Shown: piece by piece, positions 1 to 12,500 of the stretch | Layout: each line of letters opens with the position of its first letter | How positions within the stretch are numbered: the first letter of the stretch is position 1 | Assembly (NCBI RefSeq): GCF_002443255.2 | Contig: NW_019211459.1 | Location: 22,036,147-22,100,146 of the forward strand | DNA length: 64,000 nt | Direction of reading: 5' to 3' | DNA from: Varroa destructor | Taxonomy: Eukaryota; Arthropoda; Arachnida; Mesostigmata; Varroidae | Program-made: the position numbers and the translations under genes | The notes under the pieces: model-generated | Databases searched by the model: none | Told to the model about the DNA's origin: nothing | The model's input: the letters and a program-made list of their open reading frames with translations, nothing else

Positions 1-185
1 TGTACGCGTTGTGCATACAAGTGAATCGGGCATCGAGTATTTATTTCTCGGGTAGCATGGGGTGCTTAAAACCTTGTAACGGCTATGACGTTGGATTGTG
101 TAGACCTTTGCCCGTACCTCCGTCGAAATCAGTCAAGATACAAGTATAAGAGGACCGTGGAAAAGCAACGCTTTACAATTGGTTA

Positions 186-210
186 NNNNNNNNNNNNNNN
201 NNNNNNNNNN
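186..210. other. assembly gap (25 N)
   Basis: Twenty-five consecutive undetermined bases. Any frame or element crossing this point, including the open frame spanning about 85-315, cannot be interpreted. Confidence 0.99.
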
Positions 211-1320
211 ATTCACAATAATTCATTATCATGTTCAGCATCATCATTACCATCGTCAGTAATAGTTATTATCATTTCCTGTCAGTCGTGGCGCTCTATT
301 AGCAATAATAATTAATTATACTTATTACCATTGTCATATCTCCTAAGTATTCATTCGTCGTTGCAATTTGCTCTCTGCGTTTATTATTTTATAATAATAA
401 TAATATAATTTATCTATGGGTCTGGGTCGTGCGCTTGGCCTAGACGTCCATTGGTTCAGGCGCTTCTTCTTTATATTTATAGCTGACCCATGGTCTAAAT
501 ACAACAGGGGCCCAAAGCTGGACACCGGCTAAGAAATTATAAGAGTCCAGCCCAGTTAGATACCGATCTGCTCCATCTTGCCTCGTCGTTAAATTGACGC
601 CTGAACTAAGTCATTTAGACGAAAACAAAGAAGCCGTATTTTTCAACGTTGTTTACGAATAACGATAGGGCTTACCACCCAGCTATACATACACCTGACC
701 GGCTGCCGGTAAATGGCAACGTCAAGCCAAAGCTACAAGAACGCTTTTACAGTTCTCTTAAATGGGACTTACTATTTTTGGTTATAATTCACTTAATAAT
801 AATCATAAAGATAATAAGAATATAATGGAGATGCAAGCCTTATTGATAGGAGCAGTTCTGAGCAGTTTCGGAACGCAAAATCTGAACAGAGAATTTTTAA
901 TTAAAGATATACTAGTCAGTTTATCTTGCGGTATGCTAAGATGATAGATGATACGGCATTAAGCCACTCCATTCAACTGAGTAAAATATCTAGATATTAC
1001 CGTATTGTCTTTTGAGTTAAGTTATTTTTCAAAGAATCAATGGCCACTATCATGCGGAATCGTCGCTCGCTAAGTCACACTGTCTTTTGACTAACCGTAG
1101 TAAGTCTACCGCCTCGTCTTTCCCCCGTATGAGTTAGTCTAGTTACCGTGATCACTACGTAAGTTGACCAAAAGCCAGTAGTACGATCACTTCGCCATTT
1201 TTGGTTGCCTAGCAACCGCGCTCTGAAGAATCGGTCAATGACGCTGTTTCCTACCAGGCCTGCCGGACCTAACACACATAATCAATCAAGCGAGCCTGAT
1301 ATCCAAGTATGGCTCCTTCG
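211..1320. other. non-genic stretch
   Basis: AT-rich sequence with ATA/AAT-rich patches near 390-410 and 790-830. No open frame stands out, and I see no convincing splice-bounded exon, RNA gene or element. Confidence 0.5.
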
Positions 1321-1323
1321 ACA

Positions 1324-1464
<141 letters not shown>

Positions 1465-1598
1465 CACACAAAATATTCGCGATAGATATTCAGCTTGCCA
1501 TCTCAAATCCCCCAAAAATCTGATGGACCATTGGCACCATCCTAATTCAAGTAGTTCAAAAGTTGTTCAATTTCAGAATCCAACGAACTCGCTTGTAC

Positions 1599-1656
1599 AT
1601 GTATATAGACACTATATACATATATATATATATATGTATATAGTATCTATATACAT
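1599..1656. repeat. AT-rich near-perfect palindrome
   Basis: A 58-base inverted repeat with two 29-base arms centred near 1627. It is self-complementary apart from one position (C in the left GTATAGACACT, T in the right-arm equivalent). The centre is (TA)n. A second, smaller TA palindrome follows at about 1657-1688. It can extrude as a cruciform, and no coding role is evident. Confidence 0.85.
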
Positions 1657-1689
1657 ACACATATACATATATATATATATGTGTATGTA

Positions 1690-2150
1690 TTTGACTTCAG
1701 TCTAATATTCTACGTCTGTGACGGCAGTGGTTGTAGTAATTAGTATCATATTGTACTACGTGTTTATTTTTTAATTGAAATTAAGGCATTTGCCAGATGC
1801 TTTCCAAATTTTAGCAAGCGAGCAAGCTAGCTATATGATTTCTAGCGTTCAACAAACTCGGAGTTATTTTTTTTTTTTAATAATATGGCGCTTCACTTAT
1901 GGGGTTGTAATTAGTTCCAAATATTGGTTGGGTGCTGGGCCTTGGAGCACCGGAGAACCTGGCTATAGCTCAAATATGACGCTGCGCACGACCCAAAAAG
2001 GCTATCGGTTTAAAACTCGGCCTGACTGATACTATCCACAATGTTATTGTTTCTCTAAATGATTTTATTCTTAGCTTAAGTTGTACACATTTTTTTAAAT
2101 ATCTATCCTGTGACCTTGTAATTGCACCGCTGAATCCGTTTCTGAAATCC
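1690..2150. other. non-genic stretch
   Basis: Contains a T10 run near 1867 and a frame at 1775-2029 with no recognisable domain. It lies upstream of the 2368 exon and may be intron or upstream sequence of that gene. I see no convincing exon. Confidence 0.4.
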
Positions 2151-2151
2151 T

Positions 2152-2200
2152 AAAATGCGAACATACTCACTTTATTTTAAAGTGAGTAAGTTCGCATTTT
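2152..2200. repeat. long inverted repeat / hairpin
   Basis: The left arm at 2152-2174 and right arm at 2178-2200 pair over 23 bases with one mismatch (arm starts AAAATGCGAAC, ends GTTCGCATTTT), leaving a 3-base TTT loop. This is an almost perfect foldback. The loop is too short for an ordinary microRNA precursor. It lies about 170 bases upstream of the exon at 2368, so if transcribed it would sit in that gene's last intron. It may be a relic of a foldback or MITE-like insertion. Confidence 0.85.
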
Positions 2201-2242
2201 TTATGTATATATATACACATGTATATATAGGCGTATATGTGC

Positions 2243-2248
<6 letters not shown>

Positions 2249-2275
<27 letters not shown>
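2249..2275. repeat. (TA)n microsatellite
   Basis: About 13 TA units inside a larger TA/CG/TG-mixed tract at 2205-2275, just upstream of the candidate terminal exon. Confidence 0.95.
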
Positions 2276-2367
2276 CTCTTTTTCATAGATCGTTAGAAGT
2301 ATCGATATAAGAATAATGCATAAGCGAACATTGGTGATTTATCTATTTTGTATTTTATTGTTTACAG

Positions 2368-2439
2368 CTTGAACGAGAGAAGCAGCGTATGAAATCGTTT
2401 GAGCCACCTAAGGAGCCTCCCGCCGTAAAGAACTATTAG
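2368..2439 (+). CDS. 3'-terminal coding exon of an unidentified protein (partial)
   Basis: A T-rich tract ending TTTACAG at 2361-2367 is a good 3' splice site. It is followed by 23 codons and a TAG at 2437-2439. The peptide begins LEREKQRMKSF and ends EPPKEPPAVKNY, so it is highly charged, then proline-rich, with an aromatic C-terminus. Such a tail is seen on many small mitochondrial or membrane-anchored proteins, but I do not recognise the family. AATAAA lies 47 bases after the stop, as expected for a last exon. Earlier exons were not found; they would lie upstream, possibly beyond the window. Frame and strand follow from the splice site, the stop and the poly(A) signal. The protein's identity is unknown. 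Confidence 0.5.
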   Translation, partial: LEREKQRMKSFEPPKEPPAVKNY

Positions 2440-2485
2440 AGTATATAACATCTCTGTATATGGTTATTTGATAGAAGATAAATAC

Positions 2486-2491
2486 AATAAA
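2486..2491 (+). promoter_or_regulatory. canonical poly(A) signal AATAAA
   Basis: AATAAA 47 bases downstream of the TAG of the 2368 exon, with T-rich sequence following at 2520-2530. It supports this exon being transcript-terminal. Confidence 0.5.
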
Positions 2492-2529
2492 TGTACCAGT
2501 ACTTACGCACAAATTTATGCAGTTTTTAT

Positions 2530-4190
2530 ATATATCAAGCATATCTACTATCAGTTTCAATGCAAACAAGATTAAATCGCTGTGAAAAGCAGCATAGAAA
2601 TTATTTTACCAATTTTTTTTACGCTTACCTTACCACACCTTCCTTGCCGACATAATAGGCTTGCAATAAATTTATTTTTGCTTTATATGCCTACATGGTT
2701 TAACGTGTTCGTCATAGGGTCTATCAATAAAACAAACTGAGCACTTAATGAGGCCTACTGTGTCCTCCTGTCAGCTAAAACGCGCAGCTCATAACAGGAA
2801 GCTGGGGCACTAGAATGATAAAGAAAATTAGATCAAGAATGTAATCGAAATCATATGATTCTGTTTTGGAATATTGTCTTTTAACCGAACCTGCAAATCA
2901 ATGTAATAATAATAAATTTCCTTTCTAGAAGTTACAAGTCTGTTTGTATAAACAGATGTTTGTATAAATTTTAGCAATTTGCATATGCTTAACCACGTCC
3001 ATTCCAAAAACGTGCTGGTCGCAGGTACCCGGCGCTACTGACTACTCAATCAAAGTACACACTAAGTATATATATACCTTCTAGTTCTTACCCAATGAAC
3101 ATCAATTGCAAAGAGCAATAATATAGAATGATAGGGACAATATTTATTGCAATAGTAAACAAAGTCATTTTTGGGATAAAACAACGACTAAGGAAACGAA
3201 GTTAGCATACTTAAGTTCCACTTAAGAATTACCTTTCTGTTCCAATAAGTCTTCATTTGACAAGTGAATATTAATAAGCTTTGCCCTACAGTTACGTCAG
3301 TTATCAACTGCTGAGTAAATTATATATATAGTTAAATTCAGGGAGTGCCACTTCAGTGAGCTGTTCACACCTCTATGGAACATCATAAATAAAATAGTCG
3401 AACTGGTCATATTCTTCAGATGTTACTCTTCGTTTCATTGAACGAAGTCAGTTTTTCGAACATCGAAAAGTTTTCTAAATTATTCCGGACAAGCATTCAT
3501 ATTGACTGAGCCGGGCCGGGTAGTATCGTTTGCTGAAGACGTTTGCTTGTAAATATAAGCTCGTTTTCTACCTTGATTTTGATGATCCATAAATGCGATA
3601 CGGGATCGCGCTACGAATTGGTAGATTTATAAACAACTGTAGGATAACGCTAAGTTGTTTCCTGCATCGACTGAAACCTACCAAATATATTTTCAGAGCT
3701 AGTACAACTCTAAAGTTGATGTTTACATGCTTCTAACTCAAAATACTGGGATCGGTGTAATGTGTTAGGCTTACCTACGTACACTAATTTTGCATCTGAA
3801 ATAGTTTCAGACCAGAAGATCTGACGGATAGCAATCAACCGCAAAAGCGCTCTTGTAAAATGAGATCTTCTAATTCTGAAATTAGTTAATTATGTGTTAT
3901 CGTTCTAGCTAGTCATCCATGCCAATATCCCTCTCGTGAATCAATTTTTAATCAGCTTAACTGATACGTACGCCTTACGTATAACCTATTCCGCTTGGCT
4001 TGCTTACATTGACATTGTTGTATAAAAATGTTTGGTTACCTAAAAAAAAAATGCTTATGTTTGAAGGTTGTGACTTTTCAAGATGTGCATTTAAGTTAAT
4101 CGGCTATAATATGTTTGTCTAGCGACTCTTCAAAAACATCAAGGTCCCGCAAACAACTATATTTGCCAAAATCGCATTAAAATTGTGTTA
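2530..4190. other. non-genic stretch
   Basis: AT-rich, with no open frame of at least 60 codons on either strand and no tandem repeat of note. Probably intergenic sequence downstream of the 2368 exon. Confidence 0.55.
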
Positions 4191-4191
4191 A

Positions 4192-4233
4192 TTTTTAGAT
4201 ATTCCGACCTTTTATGGTCGGCATACCTAAAAA
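4192..4233. repeat. hairpin (18-bp arms)
   Basis: Arms at 4192-4209 and 4216-4233 (TTTTTAGA... and ...CTAAAAA) pair with two mismatches around a 6-base loop. No other feature explains it. Confidence 0.7.
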
Positions 4234-7200
4234 TCATAGTAGTTCAGAAATAAAATAATTTTTAATTATTAGAACGCAAGCATCTATTCTGCAAGAGCAA
4301 GCGGAGCACGAAGCAGGATAATCTGAGTTACTAAGAAATTAGTTCGACCAATAACTACCGCTAGCTGTTACGACTGCTGTTGTATTTTGCCTAATTTAGG
4401 CGCTAACTTATTACATTGTATAGGCGATGAGATAACGAACCCGTAAGTGTATTACGATACGATACGACAATAAAAAACTGCAAACTCGCGCCCTACACCA
4501 GCCTATATAACAAGAATATCAGGTAATAGGCGGTAGTTCTTTTATTAGGCAAACAGAGTCAAATTCCTTTACGCATACATACGATCACTCGAACAGAATG
4601 GTAACATAATACAGCAAAAGAAGATGCATACGGTTTTTTTAAGTTTGCACGGCCAAAATACGAGATTAGACATCAAACGAAAGGATTCCGTTTATTTCCT
4701 CACCTCCATTTCCAACTTCGTTTGTTCGAGATACATGAAACTCAGAAAATACATGTTCAGCCAGCCAGACAGACAGACAAATAAGTTGACCCTCTGAATC
4801 AGCAATAGAGCCACTTCCGCCTAGCCGCTGATACAGGCGAAACTATATAGGGCGGATGGCGCCCTATCTAGCAGGACTATGCCCGAGTTGACAGATAGCA
4901 AGTGGGGACAAATGCGATCTGGGCAACCCCTTCTCCAGCTACTGACAAAATGACGCAAAGGAACTCCTGTGTTTCTCGTCTTCATTCCATGAAGCTTGCG
5001 CAGAAAGAGCAAAGAAAGTTTTATCAACTCCTGTACAAATCGGGCAGATAAATGACGGTATACTTATCCGCACAGCGCTAAGCACAAAACAAATGAACTT
5101 AATGAGGTCCCCTGCCTCGATCCTCGCTGCTGCTGTCAAACCCGATGCTATCCATCGCCTGCTAACACAACCTAACGCGTTTCCGGGAGGGCAACAAAGT
5201 ACCTTTTCAATGAAAAGGAAGGCCCCTGTTTATCCCTAAGGGGCAATTTTTTTTTTACTAATGAGCATAGAGCTAACGTCTGTGCGGCTGGTTCTCGTCA
5301 GCGTTCACTCTTCGCACCAAAATAAATGGTAGACTATGCGATTTCACTAATATATTATACGGATTGAATGTAGTATGCGTCAATATAGAAGGGATAATGA
5401 CAGCTTTACTTTGCACTAGGAGAGGGCATTGTATTACGACAAGTTCATATGAAGGTAAGAATATAGGTTAATGCCAGTTATTACCGAAGAAATGTTTTTA
5501 TTTTGTTGCGGTAATGACAGCGGCGGCAGCAGGCCAAATATTATGAGCTTATCGAGCATAAATTTCGCTTCAATTTGAATATCCGTGCAAAATAATTTTT
5601 ACGGAGCTCATTCTGAGAGGCGTCTGAGAAGCGCGGTGAAGGTCATAGCAAGAATGTTACTTGTTAATAATAACAAGGTTACGTAGATATGAATCAGAGG
5701 AAATGCAGCTCACGACTTTAGACGACCCAGCAGCGTCTTAGAAGACTCCACAGCTAGAAGCTGTGAGGCACTCCAAGGCGAAGGTCGGTCTAAAGTGCCT
5801 TACATGCTTCTGTTTAACCTAAATAGAAGAACAAACGCTAAAAACCAACACATAAAGAATATATGATGCGCTTATCTGCCAATGCACTGTCTCACTGTGT
5901 AGCAACGTGTTAAGCGACGACATGGTACGTCATGCACTATTATATTATAAGCAGTAGCACGTACTTGCTTCCTATTTGTTAGGTACCAAGAAAAAAAACA
6001 CGCTCGCAACAACAGCAGCATGTCCAAGAGACAAAGTACCAACGAAAGACACAAACGACAATCTTAGCTTGTTCAGACAACCAGTTTACAGCCTACATAT
6101 ACGATCACAAAGTCCAGTGGGGGCGACTCGGCCTCTTTCGGCCTGCCTCATACAGCACGTACTGACCCTGCGCATATACACGTCGTAGGGCTGAGAGAAG
6201 TTTACCACTGTAGTCGCTGCCAAATAGCTGGCCGCGGACCCTACTGAGATCAACGTGCTGCGCGTGACGCCAGACCAAAGCTAACCTGGATAGAACAATC
6301 ATTATGTGGGCTATCACCCCGCGTCTCTCTGTGCATGGCTTGACGAGGAGACAGAAAAGACAAGATCAGCAACGAGGCCATGCAAGCGTTGCCAAATGTT
6401 GCAATTTTGCCCCCTGTTCCAGAGCAGTGCCAACAACTGCTCAGTTGTCATCGTTCTCTCATCAAGTCACCGTTGTCAAGTGTCGAATGTCGGGTATCAG
6501 GCAGGCGATCTTATCAAAAATTTCCCATTATATGAATCTAAGTTTAGTCTTGGAAACACCGAACCTCTCGGGCTTCCAAATCTACAAATTAGAGGTAATT
6601 GACTAACAATTATTATATTATAGATGTATCAAATTCACTATAAGGCTGAAAACTACCAAAACTTGTGAGAATGCAGGGTCTGTCGGGGTCGCATCGAAAT
6701 TGTTTTATCTCTGAAGCCAGATAACATGAAGTGCCAGCTATAGATCTACCCAGAATTATAAATCAACTATTTACCGATGCCTGCTATCAACGCCAGTAAA
6801 AATGGGTAGTTCACATTTCTCCCTTTCGTCTCAACTATTTAGCCTAGTTCGCTAGCAGTTAGCGAAGTGCAGCCGAACATCTTTTTCCTTGCCCTCAAGT
6901 GCACGTAGGACATGCCCGGCTAGAATAGATCTATAGCTGTTTCTATTTGTATGATACATTTACTAGACCGTAGCCTTCTGTCGCTGTCCTGTTGGTACTC
7001 TATTGTGATTTGCATAATACGTTGGTTGCATTCTACTTGTGGTATCACAGAGTCAGAGGTGTCGGAGCTATGTTACCACGACTCTCGAATGAGCAGAAGA
7101 GGACAAAGTTGAACATGACAGAACAACGGGGAGACAAATCACGGAGAAGAGGCACCAGCTGCAGGCCCTCAAATGGGCACTTTTACCAGCTTGAAAAATG

Positions 7201-7420
7201 GATACCGAGATGTTGTAGCCGCTACAAAATCAGGCGATCCGATGCGATTATGCGAGCGGAATGATAGACAATTGAGATGAAACCATGACAACACATTGTT
7301 GATTACTATATTCGGCCATTTTCGGTTCGCTTTAGTGGACATTTTTCGGCTATGAGGACGATGGTATCGAATGATTCCATTTATAGAGCCTGCTTTGTTA
7401 GCTGTATGATTATGTTTTGC

Positions 7421-7423
<3 letters not shown>

Positions 7424-7463
<40 letters not shown>
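7424..7463. repeat. (TA)n microsatellite
   Basis: Twenty uninterrupted TA units. Confidence 0.97.
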
Positions 7464-7466
<3 letters not shown>

Positions 7467-7562
7467 TTTGTTTCTCGGAGTAAATATTACGGACTCTTGA
7501 TTCGATTGTGTAGTCAACAAATGGCCACCGTCTACGATAACTCTATGGCACGTGGGCTAGTC

Positions 7563-7582
7563 ATAATAATAATAATAATAAT
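7563..7582. repeat. (ATA)n microsatellite
   Basis: Six to seven ATA/AAT trinucleotide units. Confidence 0.9.
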
Positions 7583-9547
7583 GATAAGCGCTAACCAAGC
7601 ACAAGTCCCAGGATAAGAATGTAATCAATTGTAGAAAAGACGTACGCGGGAGAACTTGTTTGTTTCCAGCCGTATCGATGTGCACAGTGGGCTGTGCATA
7701 AGGCACGTCTAATTGACGGAATCAAAACATAACTCTAGTAGAGCTAGCCTTGAGGACCTCTTTGAAGTTTGGACAAGTATGGACGCATATACTCTCAAGC
7801 AAATACAATTTGCATCTTAAATCCACACCAGCAACAAATCTTCATGCTACTGATAACGCTTTGTTTTTTATTATAAAGCGCACACATGTTTTACAACTCC
7901 ATTTCACACGATCGCCATGAATCCCTGAGTAAACATGTGGGTGAACGGTATCCTTTAAATCTTTTTGTATATAGGATCCAATACGTAAACCATTTGTTCC
8001 GTAGTTGTCGTTACCTTTTTCCTTTCGAAATAAGTGCTCTAAGTTTCAAGTCTCACGAGGCTGTTAAACATTGCTTCAGGCGGCCGGTCCCTCCTAGCAC
8101 GAAACGAAGGGTGTCAACGCCCGGTTTCGAACCTGTACCACTTCACGTGACTGTAAGTAGCAGGCAAACAGGTTACCGCTGCACGATCACCTTCACTCAC
8201 GGGTAGGACTCTTTTGCAACCTATGTATAATAGCCCATTCTTTTTGGTTGGCAACGAAGAACAGAGGCAGGAAAAAGAGAAGCATTGCTTTTCGGCTACG
8301 GACAATTCGCTGCTGAAAATTCTCAACCCTACCAGCTTATTGCTCCGTTCAAGGGCAGCTCTTAGGCCGCATGTGAGCCTTTTAGTCCTAATTTTCCTGT
8401 TCTGCGCCCCCTCAAGAACAAATGGGTCTACGAGAAGAAACCTCCTGGTAACAATAATCCATGACAATATAAACCTGTGTGCTCGCGCTTGCCTCGCCAA
8501 ACGGTCGCCCAACACCGGCTACTGAAGATACGCACAATATTACGATACGCGAAACACTAAATATGCGTTTGTTTATAGGTGGCGCCCTTGTGGAGTTTTC
8601 GTTTCAACATGCTTGGAGTTGCGATTATAACTTGTGTAGTGATGCAATACAGCTGATCTTGTTCCCCAGCTATTTTACGTAGAGTTAAGTAATCAGATGG
8701 ATTTACAATTTAGTTGCTGTGAAACTGAATAATGAATCAGCTTCAAAAAATAGGCTGATCTTCGTGGAGATTCTGTGAAGAACAATACGCATTAGAACAG
8801 TATCTTGGCAAAAATAAATCGATGCGTTGTTGATAACGCTAATTAGCGGGTGGTTGGCTTTTGAAAATCTATGCTAATAGTAATGGTTAATAAATTAGAG
8901 AGCTCTATTAATAATATACAGAATATGTATAAAATGGGTTGCACAACACTAGAGAGAGACACTACGTCATTGGATGTAGTGTAAATATAATATTTCGATG
9001 CGGAAAAAGTTTGATTTTCTGCGCACAAATCAACGCTAGAATAAAATACGATATTGCGAGTATACATAATCATTTAAATATCCGTGTCTACTACAAGACT
9101 ATAGTGTATTTATATAGTCCTGAAGTTAGTTAAACGTTATCGCCTTTTGGACAATCGAAGAACTGATGAATTTCGCAAAATCTATATACTTAAGCTGAAT
9201 TATAAATAATGTCAGCTTGTCGGCTGACGGCAATGTAGTGTTTCATTGAATTCTAGCAGCAAATTCATTTGGTACGTATTCGCCGTTACCCTTTATGCTC
9301 ACTCTCTAGATCTCAACGAATTTATTTCCTCTTGACAGAAATTTTGATGTGTGTCCGGTCGCATTTTAAGACCCTCTTCACTGTAAAATATACTGTTACA
9401 AACTTCATTTGTCAGTGGTTAAAGGATGTCATAATCCTTCAGGGTGAGTTTTTGGAGAATACGATAGGTGCGGAAGGATCTCTTATCCAAAATTATGCAA
9501 AGCGGCTTCCACAATGTTTGCCATAGGCGGGCTGCCATGGCCAAGGA

Positions 9548-9594
9548 AGGACCCGATAAATGAAGAGACGACTTTTCTTCATTTATAGGGTTCT
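9548..9594. repeat. hairpin (16-bp core, 19-bp extended stem)
   Basis: Arms at 9551-9566 and 9576-9591 (ACCCGATAAATGAAGA against TCTTCATTTATAGGGT) pair with one mismatch around a 9-base loop. Three more pairs, one of them G-T, extend the stem outward. No coding feature overlaps it. Confidence 0.75.
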
Positions 9595-9599
9595 GCCTC

Positions 9600-12500
9600 T
9601 CAAAAAACCTCGTTCACTAGACGCAACTAGGCTATATACAGGACTTCGTAAACCGTTCAGTTCTTCTCAGGAATTTTTCGGCGCATGAGACGAATCTTTC
9701 TCTCCAACTAACTGCAAATCAGTACCTCTCCAGGTGAAAATCTGGCTCAACTCTAACCTTTGGTGTATCTTCCGGAACTACCCATTTTTTTTTCTGTTTT
9801 ATATCGACATGGAAACATCTGTTACAATGACGACTCTGTGTAGAAACCTGTTATAGTAGATGCGTGTTTTTCGGTGCCAGGCAAAACGCTGAGAGTCGAT
9901 GATTAAGAGCATAGCAGGCTCAGCCTCTCAAATTCTGATGAAATTACATATATTTGAGATGTCTAGCGACCGTATAACGTTCTCAGCTTATCGTGTCGGC
10001 CAATTAGTGAAGTGTTTGCCATCCGGGGTACTTATTGACCTCGGATTGCCAATCTATGGGCAATGGACTCTTCAGGTTTAGAACTCTATCTTTGAACTTA
10101 GCGCACTTCTTCTCAGTCATAGACCCTTTGCACAAACATCCCAAATTGTCTGGGTAACAGGCGAAATAGTGATAGGTGTCGAAAATGCAATTTTCACCTT
10201 GAACCTTCATTTTTGGAATCTGAACTCGACATGAAATTCCGTTCAGGCGTGCAGAGGAAATGGAGCACCTTCGAACGGCACGTAGAAGTAAACGGTCAGT
10301 GGAATAATGATATTTTTTGTCCATAGAATATTATTGATGGAGTGGACAGTATAGTCTCGGTTTCTCAAACCCTACATGACGATGCGTCGAGCTCCGCGTT
10401 GCGCCGCATATTTTTAAATATAGAGAAATTTTGCTTTCTTAACAAATGGTAACGCGTGGTACTATTTCAGGGCATAACTACAGTCTGAGTTCAATAGCTT
10501 TTTGTTCAGAAAAATTTTTCTATATGTATGCTGAGAATATTATATTACTACGCTTGCTGATAGGAAAATTCAGGCCGAACATGTTTCCAAGGCTCCGTTT
10601 AGATACAAGATCATAATATAGCTATTTATTTGAATTTCGTTTTTCCAAAGGTGCCAATCTTCGTTTGTTTCGGGTAAGTCATACGTTTAAATTTGGTTGA
10701 CCAGATCAGCTAAATTGGATATGGAGGTATGTAATGAAGTTAGCAAAACAGCTTTTGTAGAGTAGTGGAAGCATTCTTCTTAGAAGTAAGGTACTTCTGC
10801 GCCATTGGTATACGTTGAAGGAGATTGTCAGAAATATGGCATGTAGAAATTAGAACTGACACAAAAGCAACGCTAGCTTAGCGTTCATCGCTTCGCCTCA
10901 CTTAAATGTTCGTAGACAGTTGGCTGAAGCAGACTTTATTGCCTCTGTCTATTTTCAGGCCGAAGACAGTGAGACAACAGCCTTTCTTGTTTAAGCTCGT
11001 TGTAATATGGTTCGTTCCATCGCTGTTCAGGGAAAGAACACAGAAAGTATTGACTATACATCTGTCTTCGGAGAGGAGAGACCAGCGAACTCATTTTCTT
11101 GGAGAACTTCACATTAAAGCCCCACCGCCCTGTGGTTATTGCTTCTATTTCTCTACAAATTAATGAATCGAAGGAACATTGTAATGAAGTAGGTGATTTG
11201 CAGTTTGCTAATCAATAACACTTTCAGATAATAGGAAACGTCTTTGTGTAACGTGTCGTGTGGTCGACTCCCTTTCAAGAAATAAATAAAAGCTTTGTTT
11301 GACTCTCCAAATAATGTCTGAGGAAGAATAAATGTAAAATTTTTTATGTAAAATGTAGGCTTTTTGATGATTTTAACGAGTTCGTACTGCTAGAGGCCAC
11401 ACTGTTCCGATTCCAGTAACTACTATGGTAGTAGTGCATTTTACCTAAGTTAAATAATAAAAATATATCATCGTTTATTGTTGTTAATGTTACATAGGTT
11501 AAACTTTACTTAAGTTTTTTATTTCGCTAAACAGCTCCGGACGACTTAGTGTACGGGACGGCTTGTCTCAACGGAGAAGTTCTCTGCCAATGCTTTGTTT
11601 CTAAGGCTGTACCTAAACTAAATACATATTCCAACAAGACTTTTGCATGTGCTAGGAGAGTCATTGCTGACGGTCATGTTTATTCCATACAGTAACCATC
11701 CCTCGTGATTGATATCTGCTTTAAGTCTGAACATATGCCATTAGCTAACTATTTCTAAGATATTTTTTATTATCAGCAAAAAAACTATTTAACAGCAGTC
11801 GCACGACCAGGGATATTGGTCAGTGTAGATCGATGAAAGTGTCATCTAAACGCGCTACATACGAGAAACTCCTGCGGAGGTAAATTTTGCAATTGATAGA
11901 AGGCTAATTGTCCCAGAAATACAAAAACGCAGAGCGAGCAGAAAGTGCGAAACGGTGTAAATAGACTAAGCATTGCAAGTTATTTATATGACCAAAGTAA
12001 CAATTAATAGTCGCCTCTCTGGAATAGCCGTTGACTTCTCTCTAAAAAACCGATGTCTTTCTAACACATCTTGAATTTTTGAGCTCTATAAATCTGAACC
12101 TTATTGAGGATCTTCCGGTTTGCTTCATAAGTTCTCGGATTTTCAAAAACCGCGTACAAACTAGTAGTACCATAAATTGTCGATTTTGAGAAATAAGAAA
12201 AACGTTTTTAAGCGTAGTGGGGCTCATACAGCGCCGGAAGATTGTATAATAGCTGATCTTTGCTAAAATTCCGAAGACGATGCGCTTTACATTGTCGTGG
12301 TGGGTTCGTTATTGTGTTCTAGAAAAAAAATGGCTTTTCTTCGATACCAGGAGTAACGAGTGAACGCATGCCCCCTGCGACGAATCGCCCGCTAAGCTTT
12401 TGCCCAATTTGAACGTAGAGCCGTGTATATCTTAACTAAACGGCTGTATCTACATTAGGTGTTGCATAACGACGCAGCTGGTTGTACCGTAGAATTCGAG

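Larger units (their letters stand above)
4240..9540. other. non-genic stretch with small hairpins and simple repeats
   Basis: Contains short foldbacks at 5202-5244 and 5749-5766, and frames at 6304-6606 and 8114-8525 that resemble no family and overlap open frames on other reading phases. No exon here is better supported than chance. Confidence 0.45.

Noticed and set aside
5202..5260. Two hairpins followed by a T run, resembling a bacterial Rho-independent terminator
   Set aside because: The rest of the window is clearly eukaryotic, with no upstream bacterial-type gene. The fold is weak and the T run is one of many.
8114..8140. Perfect B-box-like GGTTCGAAACC on the minus strand
   Set aside because: The surrounding bases do not form a T-stem, acceptor stem or A box, and no T run follows. 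Taken as chance.
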